Notes: generated from the letters alone by a model not told the origin. A stretch of DNA of 64,000 nt from Isoetes taiwanensis (GCA_021234155.1 JAJEKV010000030.1:2629842-2693841), one strand, 5' to 3'; shown: positions 31,239-43,365, numbered from the stretch's first letter. Translations and numbers: made by a program.

Positions 31239-31481
31239 TGTCAAGATATATGTGATATCAAAACTACCATCTTGCTAGACGTACTGAAGCAGTGACTCAA
31301 CACTCAACATTGTGGTGCTGAGAAAGTACTGAACTGACTAATACTATTCTTAGTATCACCATTTTATTTACATCGTTGTACTTATGTATTGATACACAAC
31401 AATGAATACAATTCAATTTGCCTTTGTTTTGGGATATCAGTGTGCATCCCCTTTTCTCCCTTTCTTGGTGCAACCCTGACA
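31239..31481 (+). repeat. Copia 5' LTR
   Basis: 243 bp, TGTCAAGATATA to CCCTGACA. Compared with the 337-bp 3' LTR it lacks an internal block (the 'agagagtcagcacc...gtgggtgaacgg' segment of about 80 bp) and a short 'agcttgcgctct' piece. This implies deletion or exchange after insertion. Confidence 0.9.
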
Positions 31482-31482
31482 T
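31478..31482. repeat. Target-site duplication of the gypsy insertion (GACAT)
   Basis: GACAT here spans the last four bases of the copia LTR and the first base of the copia primer site. The second copy is at 45028-45032, directly after the gypsy 3' LTR. Confidence 0.88.
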
Positions 31483-31485
31483 TGT

Positions 31486-32260
31486 CACAAGGCGCCCAAA
31501 AATTTAACCATTATAAATAACCACTACAAAACCACTATGATAGTGGTTTTCTGAGCAAAAATACTTTTTCTCAATAAAATACACATATTGAAGTGGTTTT
31601 TAAAATGTGAATGTGGTTTTATATGCTAGTTTATACTCTAATATGGTTATTTGAAAGTGATAAAGGTTTTTATCAAGGTTTTTGGTACTGATTTGACATG
31701 TCATGATGGTTAATCATGCAGTTTGCAACATTGAGAGTAAGAAAGGGATGTTTACTGGTTTTTTAATATGTGTAGATGGTTTTGAGAGCAGATTTAACTG
31801 GTAATACTTCAAGGTTTTTTATATAGTTTAATAACATGTTTTTGCTTGTCGTTTTTCATCCTAGTTTTGCAAGAAAACACGACATGCCAAAATGTTAGTG
31901 TTTTTTTACTATAAATACTTTAATGGTTCTAGACATAGCATTTTTCATGTGAGGTTTTCCATAGTAATTTCTAAGCTAACATGCTTGCCAAATTGTTACT
32001 AGTTTTTTAATATGGTTTGTTGATTGACTTTTGCAATTTCTTATTCACAAAAGAATGCTAGTGGTTTTTGTCACGGAACATTTAAATCATTGTGTGGTTT
32101 TATATCTACTTTCCTAAGTTATTATGACTTTAAATTACTTGTGGTTTTTAACATGGTTTTGCTGGTCAATCTAGCTAACGTAGTCTATATAGTCAAATCT
32201 TTCATGGTTTTTTCTTTATAGTTGATGGTATTTTATAGTGGTTTTATCTAAACTTAACAA
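31486..32260. repeat. Left subterminal repeat array (TGGTTTT)
   Basis: TGGTTTT or close variants occur many times in one orientation, with a small palindrome 'ccactatgatagtgg' near 31526. The mirror-image array is at 38340-39499. Confidence 0.8.
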
Positions 32261-32559
32261 ACATAATTTGAGATATTAATTACAGTCCCAATTTCTAGGG
32301 TGGAAATGATCTCAAGATTTGTAATGTCAAGTCCTACAAGTTCGCACGATTGCTATGTTGAGGTTATAGAAACCTTGAGTAGTACATTAACTTGTGAATA
32401 TTTCTTGTGGATTCGAAGTTTTAGGATCCCAACGTCGAAGATAGAACTTATTCTAAAAGGTTTAATCTGTGCATCTCTATAGAATAGTTGTGATATCGAG
32501 ATTATGGAGATCTTTTGCAAATATTTTTTGACCATATTTCATGTGATTTGCATGTTGCA

Positions 32560-32869
32560 GACTATACACTCAAAGCAGATGGACAGATTGGAAAAGATGC
32601 CACCCCTCAAACACAAGACAATATGCATGATTGCGCTTCAGAAGGAGAAGATTGATGATGTTAATGTTGTAGATCTTCTTAAATTGAGCAAGGAATTGAG
32701 TAAGAAACACAAGAAAGCATTTTCTAATCTACTCAAATCTAAGGTGAGGGGTCCAGATTTATATAAGCTCTTTGCAATGGCATGCGTGAAGTGCAATGTC
32801 ATGAGCATCTCCAAAGAGGGTTGGAGAACGGGCAACATCAATCATTCTACTGTTACATTTAAAGATTGA
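32560..32869 (+). CDS. Short Lys-rich ORF in the transposon, unrecognised
   Basis: Open from about 32504 (ATG) to 32869. The more plausible coding part starts after a possible splice acceptor (gcatgttgcag, about 32549-32559) and includes MDRLEKMPPLKHKT and VDLLKLSKELSKKHKKAF. I do not recognise it. It could be an exon captured by the transposon or chance. Coding is uncertain. Confidence 0.3.
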
Positions 32870-33179
32870 TTGCATTGTGATGTTGTCACTTTCTATATTA
32901 TCGCAACATTGTGATTTTGGATAAACTTTAAGACAAACAATTACCGTCTTTAGGGTTTTCTAAAACTTGTAACTATATAGATCATATTTATTGGAGGAGG
33001 CATCTCGGCTGTCTAGGAACGCCTGCATCAAATTTTGGCTCGTCTGCTTCCCGCTGAATGAGCTAGCACGAAATGGAATCATGATAATCGCAGGAAGGAA
33101 ACGTAAATGGGTGTGTAAGAATTGAATTTAGGGGAAATAGGAAATTGGAAAAAAACGTGCATTAGGAATTTATTTTTTT

Positions 33180-35490
33180 TGTCGGATTTTGATTTTTTGA
33201 TCATAAAATTTCGTTTTTTCGTCGGATTTCGATGTCTACAGGCGGCCAAAAAAAGGAGGACACCCACCCCCAAAAACATTTTAAGTAGGTAGACTAGTAA
33301 ATGTGTGCCCGGCGTTGCCGCACAAATGCCCCGACTTGTGTCGACTTGGCCTTTAACGTCCATATATGTGCAACGTCCGACAACATCATAGATTGATGCT
33401 CGCAAGAATGGACATGATTTGCTTTTGTAACTATTTTTGTTGTTGATATTGTCTAATGATAATATGTTAACTTTGCGATTAAATGATGGAATTTAGTAGA
33501 ATAGGTTTTAATGTTCAAGAAGACCTAATGCTCTGTGCTGCCATCGAAAATAACACCTTCCCTCTATGACATAAAATTTGTACTCAACAAAAGATAAAGG
33601 AATAAGTGTGGCTAAAAATCCAAAAACAGCGTTAGTACCTGACAGACGTGAGAGCAAATCCAAAAACCTTTTTAAGCGTGTCTGGGACAAGGGACATGCA
33701 TTCATATTGAGCTCCTATTTAGGATAATGACTTTTGCAAATTTTTTAGCAGTTTTGGTCATGTTCATCCTTCTAATAATTCACATCGTTACAAATTCAAC
33801 ACACCACGTTGGTTTATCTACTTTATTATTATCCTCTAAGTTAGTATGCAATGGTTGCAGTTTTTTCTTTATTACGTACGTCAAGAAATTATGTAAATAT
33901 ATTATAAAGACCATATATAACACACTTCAATACAACATAATGTTAGAGGGCATAGGACATTTCAACAAAACTTTTTACTCGGTTCACATTTTGGTAATCC
34001 CCCCCCCAAGCACATTGTAATCTTCCTCTTAATATGGAAAAAAATGACCAATCAGATCATGTCACGTTTGATAAAATGTCCTTCCAACATTACAACAGAG
34101 TTCTTGCCGCCAGTGTGCCTAGCTCACCCTAATGGGTTCGCCAGGCTCTTTACATGCATAATGGCCTGTGTAGGAACATTATCAATTATATAGCACATGT
34201 ATCTGCCATTGTCATTACAACAGGGAATGTTCTTGCCCAAGCCAGTATACCTAGCTCGGCCTAACGGGTTCGCCAAGCCCTTTACATGCATAATGACCTA
34301 TGTAGGAACATTATCAGTATCATAAAGCACATGCATCTGCCAATGTTGCTCAATGGGGAAAGGAGGTGGCAATTGAACTTGTCCACCTGTAAACGTGTGC
34401 CTGGCGTTGCCGCGCAAATGCCCCGGCTTGTGTCGACTTGGCCTTTAACGTCCATATATGTGCAACGTCCGACAACATCATAGATTGATGCTCGCAAGAA
34501 TGGACATGATTTGCTTTTGTAACTATTTTTGTTGTTGATATTGTCTAATGACAATATGTTAACTTTGCGATTAAATGATGGAATTTAGTAGAATAGGTTT
34601 TAATGTTCAAGAAGACCTAATGCTCTGTGCTGCCATCGAAAATAACGCCTTCCCTCTACGACACAAAAATTGTACTCAACAAAAGATAAAGGAATAAGTG
34701 TGGCTAAAAATCCAAAAACAGCGTTAGTACCTGACATACGTGAGAGCAAATCCAAAAACCTTTTTAAGTGTGTCTGGGACATAAGTATGTCGAGTATAAG
34801 AAGGGGCATGCATTCATATTGAGCTCCTATTTAGGATAATGACTTTTGCAAATTTTCTAGCAGTTTTGGTCATGTTCATCCTTATAATAATCCACATCGT
34901 ACAAATTCAACACACCACATTGGTTTATCTACTTTATTATTATCCTCTAAGTTAGTATGCAATGGTTGCAGTTTTTTCTTTATTACGTACGTCAAGAAAT
35001 TATGTAAATAAATTATAAAGACTATATATACATTTGTTTAACACACTTCAATACAACATAATGTTAGAGGGCATAGGACATTTCAACATAACTTTTTACT
35101 CGGTTCACATTTTGGTAATGCCCCCAAAACACATTGTAATCTTCCTCTTAATATGGAAAAAAATGACCAATCAGATCATGTCACGTTTGATAAAATGTCC
35201 TTCCAACATTACAACAGAGTTCTTGCCCAAGCCAGTGTACCTAGCTCACCCTAACGGGTTCGCCAGGCTCTTTACATGCATAATGGCCTGTGTAGGAACA
35301 TTATCAATCATATAGCACATGTATCTGCCATTGTCATTACAACAGGGAATGTTCTTGCCCAAGCCAGTATACGCGTCATGTTTGTAAATTTTGAAGTTAG
35401 GACATGCAACCATGATATGGGGATGTGGACCAAATTTGGATGGATTCAAATCAAGCTTAACAGTTCTATATGATCCAACACAGTAAATGT
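33180..35490. repeat. 1.1-kb tandem duplication inside the transposon
   Basis: The segment starting about 33297 (gtgtgcccggcgttgccgc) recurs from about 34387 (gtgtgcctggcgttgccgc) and stays nearly identical for most of a kilobase, including the 'ttctgtgctgccatcg'-type and 'ggcataggacatttcaac' blocks. Within it, a roughly 125-bp subunit ('ttcttgcccaagccagt...ttacatgcataatg') appears at about 34105, 34230 and 35220. No gene is convincing. Confidence 0.8.
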
Positions 35491-35724
35491 TACTCAAGGA
35501 GGAAAAAAAAGGGGGTAGATCACTCCAGGCTTGCCAAATAGAAAAGCATTGTTTCTAGTACTTTAGATCAAACTTGTACGGAGTACAGAGATACATGCGC
35601 ATTTGAACTATGCTATTCCATTTTATCTATACACAATTTTTGCAAGAGTTTCATAATTTAAGAGAGGTTTGGGCGTGCATTGCCTCAACATCATCACTGA
35701 TGCATGTGCCAAGATTTCTGGCGG

Positions 35725-36485
35725 CATGTAGACATTCAAATCCGGCCAAAAAGCAAAATTTTGGGGCCGGAATATGTTCTTTTCTGGCAAGTTTTTGTTT
35801 CCACTGAGTTGCTTTTCGGGCTAGGGTTTGAGACGTTTTTGGGTTTGTTTTCGGGGCTAGGGTTTGAGCTGTTTTTTGAAGGACGGCATCAGACGCCAGT
35901 TGATAATCTATCCTCGAAGTAATTCTCACGAAGATTTTCTTTTCTCTTGATTTTTTGACGGGAGGAAGGATTTCTGAGGAGTTCAGTACGTATTCTAGCG
36001 CATCGACAGGAGAGAGTGGTGGCCTAACAATATATAGTACCAAATTTTAATTCTATATATACTGTTAGGCCACCACTCACTTAATCGGATTCGCAGAATC
36101 GCCATGGTGCCGTACCGAGGCCTCTCGATTTTTAATTAGCTTCCACATTCGAAGCTCTAAAAGAATCGAAAAGGAGAAGACGCTTGAGCTTAAGAAACTG
36201 ATCCCGCTACCCAAGAGAAAATTAGTTCTTCAGGAGAATTACTGTACATAGATTATCAACTGGAGAGAAAATTAGTTCTTCAGGAGAATTACTGTACATA
36301 GATTATCAACTGGGGCATTACCGCGCCGTCCTTCAAAAAACGGCTCAAACCCTAGCCCCGAAAACAAACCCAAAAACGTCTCAAACCCTAGCCCGAAAAG
36401 CAACTCAGTGGAAACAAAAACTTGCCGGAAAAGAACATATTCCGGCCCCAAAATTTTGCTTTTTGGCCGGATTTGAATGTCTACA
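35725..36485. repeat. Foldback repeat inside the transposon
   Basis: 35725-35910 and 36297-36485 are reverse complements with few differences (both contain the 'gctagggtttgag' pair and the 'ggccggaatatgttctttt' block). A smaller palindrome around 36010-36080 (gtggtggcctaaca) lies in the spacer. The arm ends share sequence with 33190-33290. It can form a long hairpin. Confidence 0.85.
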
Positions 36486-36689
36486 GGCCGCCGGAAAAAG
36501 GACACCCACCCCTAAAAACATTTTAAGTAAGTAGATTGGCGAATCTGAATAAACTATTGACCATTGAAATATCATTTCCTATTGTCTATATATATTTATT
36601 ATCTATTGATAAGTCTGCTATTATAGCCGTCAGATAAAAAGGAAACCAAGGGCTAAGATCTTGATCCCCGTCCTCCTAACTGATTGGAC

Positions 36690-37730
36690 TAAACGTTTTG
36701 GCGGTGGGCGGTGGGCTTTTTTGGCGGTTTTCTGCGGGATTGGAACGGATGATGGATGGGATCGGAACAGCTGATTTGATGGCGCCTCATTCTTCTGCTG
36801 AAATCATGATTCTTCGCCTTTCTCTATCTTGTGATCATATTCTGATGGGTCTTCTTCTCTGCTTCTCTTCAAAGATCAAACCTTGATCAAGCTTTGGTGC
36901 CTATGTTTTTCCCAACATAGCCCTTTGATTCGAACTTTGTTTTCGAGTTTTGGTCTCTGGGTGTTTTCTCGGATCTGCCTTTTCTTGTGTATTCATCCCT
37001 ACCCTCTTCTACCATACCCAAACCGTGCATGTGATGCCACAAAAGCTCTATTTTCTGCTATGGACGTGGTTCACCGAGATCTAAAACCTGCTAATGTGCT
37101 GCTCAAATGTAGAACGGATGGAAGCCTACTTGTCAAACTACCGATTTTGGACTCTCGAAAGATTCTTTTGAGACTGCAATGACCCATACAGACATGAGGG
37201 GCACTCTGATGTATATGGCACCAGAAATGAAGAAAGTATTCAAGAAAAGTGGATGTTTATAGTTTTGGTTTGATTTGTGTTGAGATTCTTGCGGGGAAAG
37301 ATGCAAGCCTGAGAAATGGACAAAGCGCTAGCTCTGCCCGAAGACACTCCAAAGAAGCTTGAAAGTTTGATAAGGTCCTGCACAGAATTGGATGATGGGA
37401 AACGCCCTAGCTTTGAGGATATCTGTGAGAGCTTGTGGCTCGTTAAGGAAGAAATGTTAACCAAAGTACCTTACACAGAGACAATGGAAATGAAGCTCAC
37501 AAGAGGGCTGCAAGGAATGAGGATCGAGAACATTCCAAGTGCTTCTAATGTGCTCTACAGTGGAATAGACACTGTGTTTGTCCTAGTCCTGGATTTGCTC
37601 CAAGTATTCAAGAAGGTGTGCTGGCACCAGGAACATGGCTTGGATCTGTGGAAAAGAAATTACAGTTGTCTGCGCTTGCCCAACAGAGCCCTGAAACTTG
37701 AATTTTTGTGCTTACAGGTTTGAAGTCCTG
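36690..37730 (+). pseudogene. Captured kinase gene fragment
   Basis: Translation in changing frames gives VVHRDLKPANVLLK (about 37065), then DFGLSKDSF (about 37147), MRGTLMYMAPEMKK (about 37193), VDVYSFGLICVEILAGK (about 37250) and, from 37316, PKKLESLIRSCTELDDGKRP followed by SFEDICESLWLVKEEMLT. The last part closely follows the 17465-19660 protein (RRPTFTDICKELWLIKEELLT). The N-lobe and any GH18-like part are absent. Frameshifts and a stop break it. It lies inside the CACTA-like transposon, between its foldback repeat and right subterminal array, so it was probably acquired by the transposon from a member of the same kinase family. Confidence 0.85.
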
Positions 37731-38339
37731 GACAGGTTTGAAGGTATGTTGGTGCTAAGAACATGGCCTGGATCAGTGAAAAATGCGCATGGTCGGGATC
37801 ATGTTGCACAATGATGCATGGCAACCAATGATTGAACAAAGCCGTGAGCAGATTAGCTTCTGTGAATCGGTTGTTGCAGCAGGGAGCTCATTGGAATCAG
37901 TTATTGAGGTCGGGATTGAGTGCAGGCATTTAGAATACAGCGTTGATTGTTGCAGTGAAGCTTGTTACTCCAATTTTCTAGCCGCCTCTTTTCTGTGAGA
38001 ACCCACACCCCATGCTTTTTGATGCAGACCCCATCTGGAAGGGTCATTTCTCCAATCTGAATGATGAAAATTTTTTTCTGCAAATTTCTTGACTCTGGAT
38101 TCGAGCTTGTCTTGGATTTGTAAAGGGCAAGCTTGGATGAAAGCACATCATTTCATTTTCCCCCTTTCTTTTATGGATAAAACAGTAGGAACAGTGGCAA
38201 AAACAGTGCCAGTTACATCTCTTTTTGTAACAATCTCTTATTTTTGTAACAATTGGATTTGTGGATTTTATAGTTGTTTATTATATTATTGTTTTGGAAC
38301 CCTTGAAGGGCCAATATATCCTTAGAAAAAAATGCTTGG

Positions 38340-39499
38340 CCAACTTTTAATTGTTACTTTCTTTCATAATCTGATGCTTAAGACTATTAACCATAAATGC
38401 TTTTCAGGTCCAAGCACTTAAGTTTAGACTAAAACAACTACTTAAAGTGTAGTGGTCTTTTGCATGGTTTCGTAATATTGTAGGGTTCTTAAACTGCTAC
38501 TACTTAGGGGTATATGTTGAGCATGCTATGCATTTAATCATAAACACTATACATACATGTTAAGAAACTATGCAGTCATTGTACAAAGATGTACATGGAT
38601 AATTAATAAGATTGTTATGGTTTTCATTCATAAACTAAAAGTGCTTATGATCATAGAAATGTAGTTATTTGTCATCTTCACCATTGCGTGTATGATTGAA
38701 AAAACTATTAGATATTTAGTGGAAAGATTGCAAGTCTTTATATGCAAAAACTTAAGAAGCTTAAGAATAGAAACGTTAGTGGTTTATCAGCCTTAACGAG
38801 TACGTCTTGAGTGTAAAGATAGGCATGTTTTTCAGGCAATAGTTGGAACGCTTTAGACTAAAAGCCATTAGTGGATTACCAACCTTAGTAAGTACTACAA
38901 TACATAAGAAACCATCCACAATCCTTAATAGTTTAGTCTAGTAATTTGAAATGCTTTAGACTATATAGCAATACTTGTTTATAAATGATAACCATGAATC
39001 TAGTGTACTACAAAACCATGCATTTCTACAACTAACAATTACATCTACGTTTGATAAACAAACTAGTGTTTTGATACAATAACCTAAACACTTCAACTAA
39101 TTAAATAATGGTGATTTACTGCATATAACACATCGCGAGTGTGCATTTACCACAATAACTAACCACATCATAAAATCACATAAATAGAGCCGCGACATCA
39201 AACCACATCCACAACTATCATATTATACCACATTGGGAAACCCTACCTCTAAAACATTATAATATACCACATCCATTTACCAACATAAAATACCACTTTG
39301 ACAAACACTAGGAAGGAGCCGTTAGCAATTTCCATGCCATAATACCAACCTAGTGAACCTTACATGAAAACCAAGTAGTTTAGCCTCATATGGTTTTTAA
39401 TGAAATTAACCCACAAAGACCCATTGGTTTTGTGGAATGGTTTTCTAGTCATAACCATGGGAAAAACCATGTAGTTTTTTTTTTTTTGGATGCCTTGTG
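38340..39499. repeat. Right subterminal repeat array (AAAACCA)
   Basis: Numerous AAACCA and AACCAT motifs in the orientation opposite to the left array, ending with an A/T homopolymer (39476-39487) and the terminal GGATGCCTTGTG. Confidence 0.8.
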
Positions 39500-40002
39500 T
39501 GTGACGACCATACGGATATTCGTATCATACGAACATTATACTCGTACGTACAAAAGATGATCGTCACAGGGATGCAAAAGGGTAGTTGAACAAGATAGGA
39601 TTTGAACTCGCAATCTTCTAGTTGCAATTCACAAACCTTTGCCACATGCGCTACCAATATTTGTTGAAAACATTTCCTCACGTCTTTCTCATATGTGGGA
39701 TTCGTCCAGGAGGTTCTACAATATTCTAGACGCGACACTTGGCGAGATCTCATCCATTGAAGTGGCGCGATCCTGACCCTTGGCCTAATATATAAGGAGG
39801 CACCTCCTTCTTGTCGAACCATTTTGGTTCAACGCTAGTCTTGAGCCTTTTAGGCATCTGTCTCGTGTTCCTGCTTGCCTTCGGGCCATTATACTCTTGA
39901 TTCTTGTTCATATATCAGATTCTTTCCTGATCTTGGCATATTCCTCCCATATTTCTTGTGTATTTTCACGTATTTTCCTTGTTTTCATGTAGATTCACGA
40001 CA
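39500..40002 (+). repeat. Gypsy 5' LTR
   Basis: 503 bp from TGTGACGACC to TTCACGACA, matching 44509-45027. A perfect palindrome 'atattcgtatcatacgaa'-type motif lies near 39517-39536, and 'atataaggaggcacctcc' (about 39788) is a plausible TATA region. A tRNA-like segment on the minus strand is listed separately. Confidence 0.93.
39598..39656 (-). other. tRNA-like segment within the gypsy 5' LTR
   Basis: On the minus strand the LTR contains GGTAGCGCATGTGG (A-box-like) followed about 30 nt later by GCGAGTTCAAATCC (B-box and T-loop-like), with spacing similar to a tRNA. The acceptor stem does not pair, so it is not a functional tRNA gene. It may be a tRNA-derived or SINE-derived piece fixed in the LTR. 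Confidence 0.5.
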
Positions 40003-41019
40003 GTTTGAACCGGAATCCCTTACCAATTCTTGCCCGCTCTGATCCTAAGCATTTTTTTGCTTGTATTTGGTGATTTTATATCTATGGAGGAGGTTTCGAC
40101 TTTATTACAGCAGGTCTAGCAGCTTTTCAAGTATGCCAGCTGTTGTAGTTGGACAAAAAAGAGCTTAAGGAACGTGTTGTGATAACCAATTGGGCACACA
40201 TGAAGAAAACAACATTGACAACGAGCATATCAAAGATCCAGGCACTTCGAGTCGCTTCTTTAAAAGAGCTCGTCGTAGCTCTGCAGGAAAAGACTGAATG
40301 ATTTTCGAAAAGACAAAAAGACTTAAACATTATTTCTAAGTTTTCATAGTTGAGTTTTTATGCTTTACCAATAAAATGCTCAATGTTGGGCTAAAAACAT
40401 TGCAATAAAAATGTCCACCATATGGACTTGAACGTTTACAAATATAATGACTTAGTTTTAAAGTACATGTTAGAAGTTAGAATAAGAATGAAAAATAGAA
40501 TCTTCGAACAAGGATTTGGTGACGGACGGAGCGGTTAACTTTGCTGTCGGGAGGCAGCATTCTGGTGTTGGACAGCGTCATTGGAAGCATTGGAAGCATT
40601 GGCAGCATCTAGATATAAAAAGGTGTGATTTGTTATGGAAATCACGAGTGGTTGTGCCAAAGTTATTGTGCCGGAATTCTTGTTGTACTTGACATTTTGT
40701 GAATGAATAGAAAAGCCATTTCGTCACCATATTTTGTAGCATTTATTTCTTCCCATCATGGTATTTGTGTTTCACGTTGCTTATTTCCATTCCCTATACA
40801 AAAGCATTTTGTTGTCTTGAATACCATTTCCTTAAGCTTTATTTTTGCATCCAACTTGTAGGACATGGTGGCTTTGGAGACTTTGCACTCGATGAATGAT
40901 GCATACGAATGGTTGGACAATTCAGAGGTAAGTTCAAAATTACTGCCACAGTTTTAGGTTTAGTTGTTGCTTTATTGTTAGAGTGTGAGAGGCTCTTAAC
41001 ATGTTGCTTCACAGGAATC

Positions 41020-41810
41020 TGCTTCTAGCTCGGGATTGAGGCTATCAGAGCCTAAGATCAGCCTGCCAGAGAAGTTTGATGGCACTCAGTCCAAGCTCGG
41101 TGGTTTTTTGAATCAGATCAGGCTTGTGATCTAGCTCCACCCTCATAGATATCCCATGGCCCAGGAACAAGTTGGGCTGATTGGTTCTCTTCTCACAGGG
41201 CCAGCTCTAAGTTGGTTTGCTCCATTATTGGAGAAAGGAGCTCCGGAGTTGCAAGATTTTGTTGCTTTCACTGCAGAGCTCGAGGCATGCTTTGGAGACA
41301 CCGATCGTCAGCGCACAGCAGTCACAAGACTTTGCAATCTAAGGCAAGGTTCTCGCCCAGCTTCAGTATATGCATCAAAATTTTGTCAAGTTGCGATAGA
41401 TACTGCCTGAGATGATGTTGCACTTCGAGGGGGTTATATGAGGATGTCAAAGATATGTTATTGTGTATGGAGGACCCTCGGACTTTGAAAGAAGCCACCA
41501 GATTTGCAGTTCGATGTGATAATCGGCTCTTCGAACATAGGCAAGAGAGACGTAGTCAGATCTTTCCAATCACACAAGCGCCTATAGCTACGCCTTCCCC
41601 GGTCTCATCTGTAAAATCCAGCAGGTCCAGACCTGAGCCTATGCATATTAATCGGGCAGTTCGAGGACCTTTATCTGCCGCCGAGAAGCAGCCTCGAAGA
41701 GAGGCTAATCTTTGCCTCTACTGTGAAGGAACTGGACATATTGCTCATGGATGCCCTGTGAAGTGCCCAAATCAGTCAGAAAACTTCAACGGCCGGTCTG
41801 AGTAGTCTCT
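41020..41810 (+). pseudogene. Gypsy gag
   Basis: LPEKFDGTQSKLGGFLNQIR (about 41070), then a TAG, then GLIGSLLTGPALSWFAPLLEK and ELEACFGDTDRQRTAVTRLC from 41156, and from 41455 a region ending with LCLYCEGTGHIAHGCP, a zinc knuckle (C-x2-C-x4-H-x4-C). This is the Retrotrans_gag plus CCHC layout. Stops at about 41133 and 41409 break it. Confidence 0.88.
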
Positions 41811-41853
41811 CGTCGGCTGGTCGTCTTTTCAGACTCCTTCCACACATCTTGAC

Positions 41854-42183
41854 ATGTTTATTCCATCAGATAAGGTCAGAAAGGCATTCTTCATCTCTAT
41901 ATCATTGAAATCAGAGGTTGAAAGATTGGAAGCATTGGCGCAACTTGATTGTGGTGCAAATGCTTGCTTTATGGATAGTGCGTTCGCCTGTAAGCACGCC
42001 ATCCCTAGAAGCAAGGTTGAGCAATCCGGTTCTGTCGAAGTGATTGATGGGCGGGAGATCTCCTCAGGTGCAGTCACAGAATGTACTACGCCTCTTCAGG
42101 TTTTGTTCGAGGGAGTTTCTTGTAGTATTTCCTTCAACCTCATCGCTAGCCCACATGTGCCAATAGTCTTGGGTCTGCCTTGA
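41854..42183 (+). pseudogene. Gypsy protease
   Basis: AQLDCGANACFMDSAFACKH, where the D-S/T-G-A active site reads DCGA, followed by the flap region and PHVPIVLGLP. Ser/Thr to Cys is unusual next to the catalytic Asp. It is followed by a low-complexity Pro/Ala-coding tract (about 42230-42590). Confidence 0.85.
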
Positions 42184-42666
42184 CTCGAGCTACATAACCC
42201 ACAGATTGATTGCCGTACTAGATCATTTTGATTTGCTAGCTCTAGCTCTAGTTCCAGTTCATTTGCAGTTCGGATCTCTACACCAACATCGACTTCGATC
42301 TATGCAGTATCGCGGGCCCCTAACTCCTTCCTTGCTGTTCCTCTTTCTGCTCGATGTTCTAATTCGACTCATGCCTTTGCTCCAGTTCATGCCACAAATT
42401 CTGACCATATTCTCGATGATGTCCCAACTCCAGCCCCAGTTTCTTCTCTTGCTCCTGCTCTTGCTCCTGTTCCAGTTCCTGCTTCTGCTTCTGCTCCTAC
42501 TCTAGCTCTTGCTCCAGTTCCTATTCTAGTTGCTCCTGCTCCTGTTCCTATTCCTGCTCATGTTCCTGCTCCTGCTTCTGTAGAGGCTACTTCATGCCCT
42601 CAGTTTCGTACCTCGAAGATTTCTGTTCGTGAGTTCATTAAATCCGAAAAGCAAGATCCAATTTCA

Positions 42667-43365
42667 GTGTTTGTGATCCAAGTTTACCCGTCGGCTAGCT
42701 CGGCACCAGTGAAGTCTGCTCCAATGCTCCCAGATAAATACGGCAACCTCTCTGATGTTTTTGAGGCCAACAAGCTCCCAGAGCATCGTCTATATGATTA
42801 TCCTATTGATTTGCAACCCGAGACAATGCCGCCATATGGTCCGATATATGGTCTATCTCCTGCTGAGTTGAAAGTTTTGCAGGATTATATTGAAGAGAAT
42901 CTAGCCACTGGTTTCATTCGACATTCTCAGTCCCCTGCATGAGTGCCTATCTTCTTCGTCAAAAAAAAGGATGATTCACTCTGTCTGGTCGTTGATTATC
43001 GTGGCCTCAATAAAATCACAGTGTCGAATCGGTATCCGCTTCCTCTGATCCCAGAATTGTTGTAGTGACTCCAAGATGCGCATTATTTTACGAAGATTTA
43101 TCTTTGCAGTGCCTACAATCTTATCCGGGAGGGTGATGAGTGGAAAACAACAGCTTTTCGTATTTGGTATGGCTATTTTGAGTATGCAGTTATGCTTTTA
43201 GACTTGCCAATACTCCAGCAGTATTCCAGCATATGGCCAATGATGTCTTTCGAGAGTTCTTAGACACTTTTGTTATCATCTATCTGGATGATATTCTTAT
43301 TTATTCTAAGACTTTCGAAGAACATGAAAGGCATGTTCGACCGGTCCTTCAGAAGCTTCGTGAGC
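42667..43365 (+). pseudogene. Gypsy reverse transcriptase, truncated
   Basis: FEANKLPEHRLYDYPIDL, then ENLATGFIRHSQSPA, a TGA, then [21 protein letters not shown], a frame break, and from 43233 [20 protein letters not shown] with the YLDD active site. It ends in [17 protein letters not shown] and jumps at about 43365 straight into integrase. RT thumb, RNase H and the N-terminal integrase are deleted. Confidence 0.9.

Larger units (their letters stand above)
31486..39499. mobile_element. CACTA-like TIR transposon (8.0 kb) carrying a kinase gene fragment
   Basis: The left end CACAAGGCGCCCAAAAA and right end (reverse complement) CACAAGGCATCCAAAAA are 17-bp inverted termini with two mismatches. 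The 3-bp duplication is TGT (31483-31485 and 39500-39502). The left about 770 bp is packed with TGGTTTT motifs and the right about 1.1 kb with AAAACCA motifs, the inverted subterminal repeats typical of CACTA elements. No transposase is recognisable. The interior holds a large tandem duplication, a foldback segment and a broken kinase gene. The 3-bp TSD and the CAC start fit CACTA, but the TIR is not the standard CACTA, so the superfamily call is tentative. Confidence 0.82.

Noticed and set aside
31486-39499. 31485-45027 as a single very long LTR element with an unusual 5' part
   Set aside because: The TGT duplication and 17-bp inverted termini separate the 8-kb transposon from the gypsy LTR.
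39598-39656. Functional tRNA gene
   Set aside because: A- and B-box-like motifs exist but the acceptor stem does not pair and the two LTR copies drift.
42230-42590. Proline/alanine-rich protein gene
   Set aside because: Low-complexity tract inside the gypsy polyprotein region, shared with the relic at 30300-30590.
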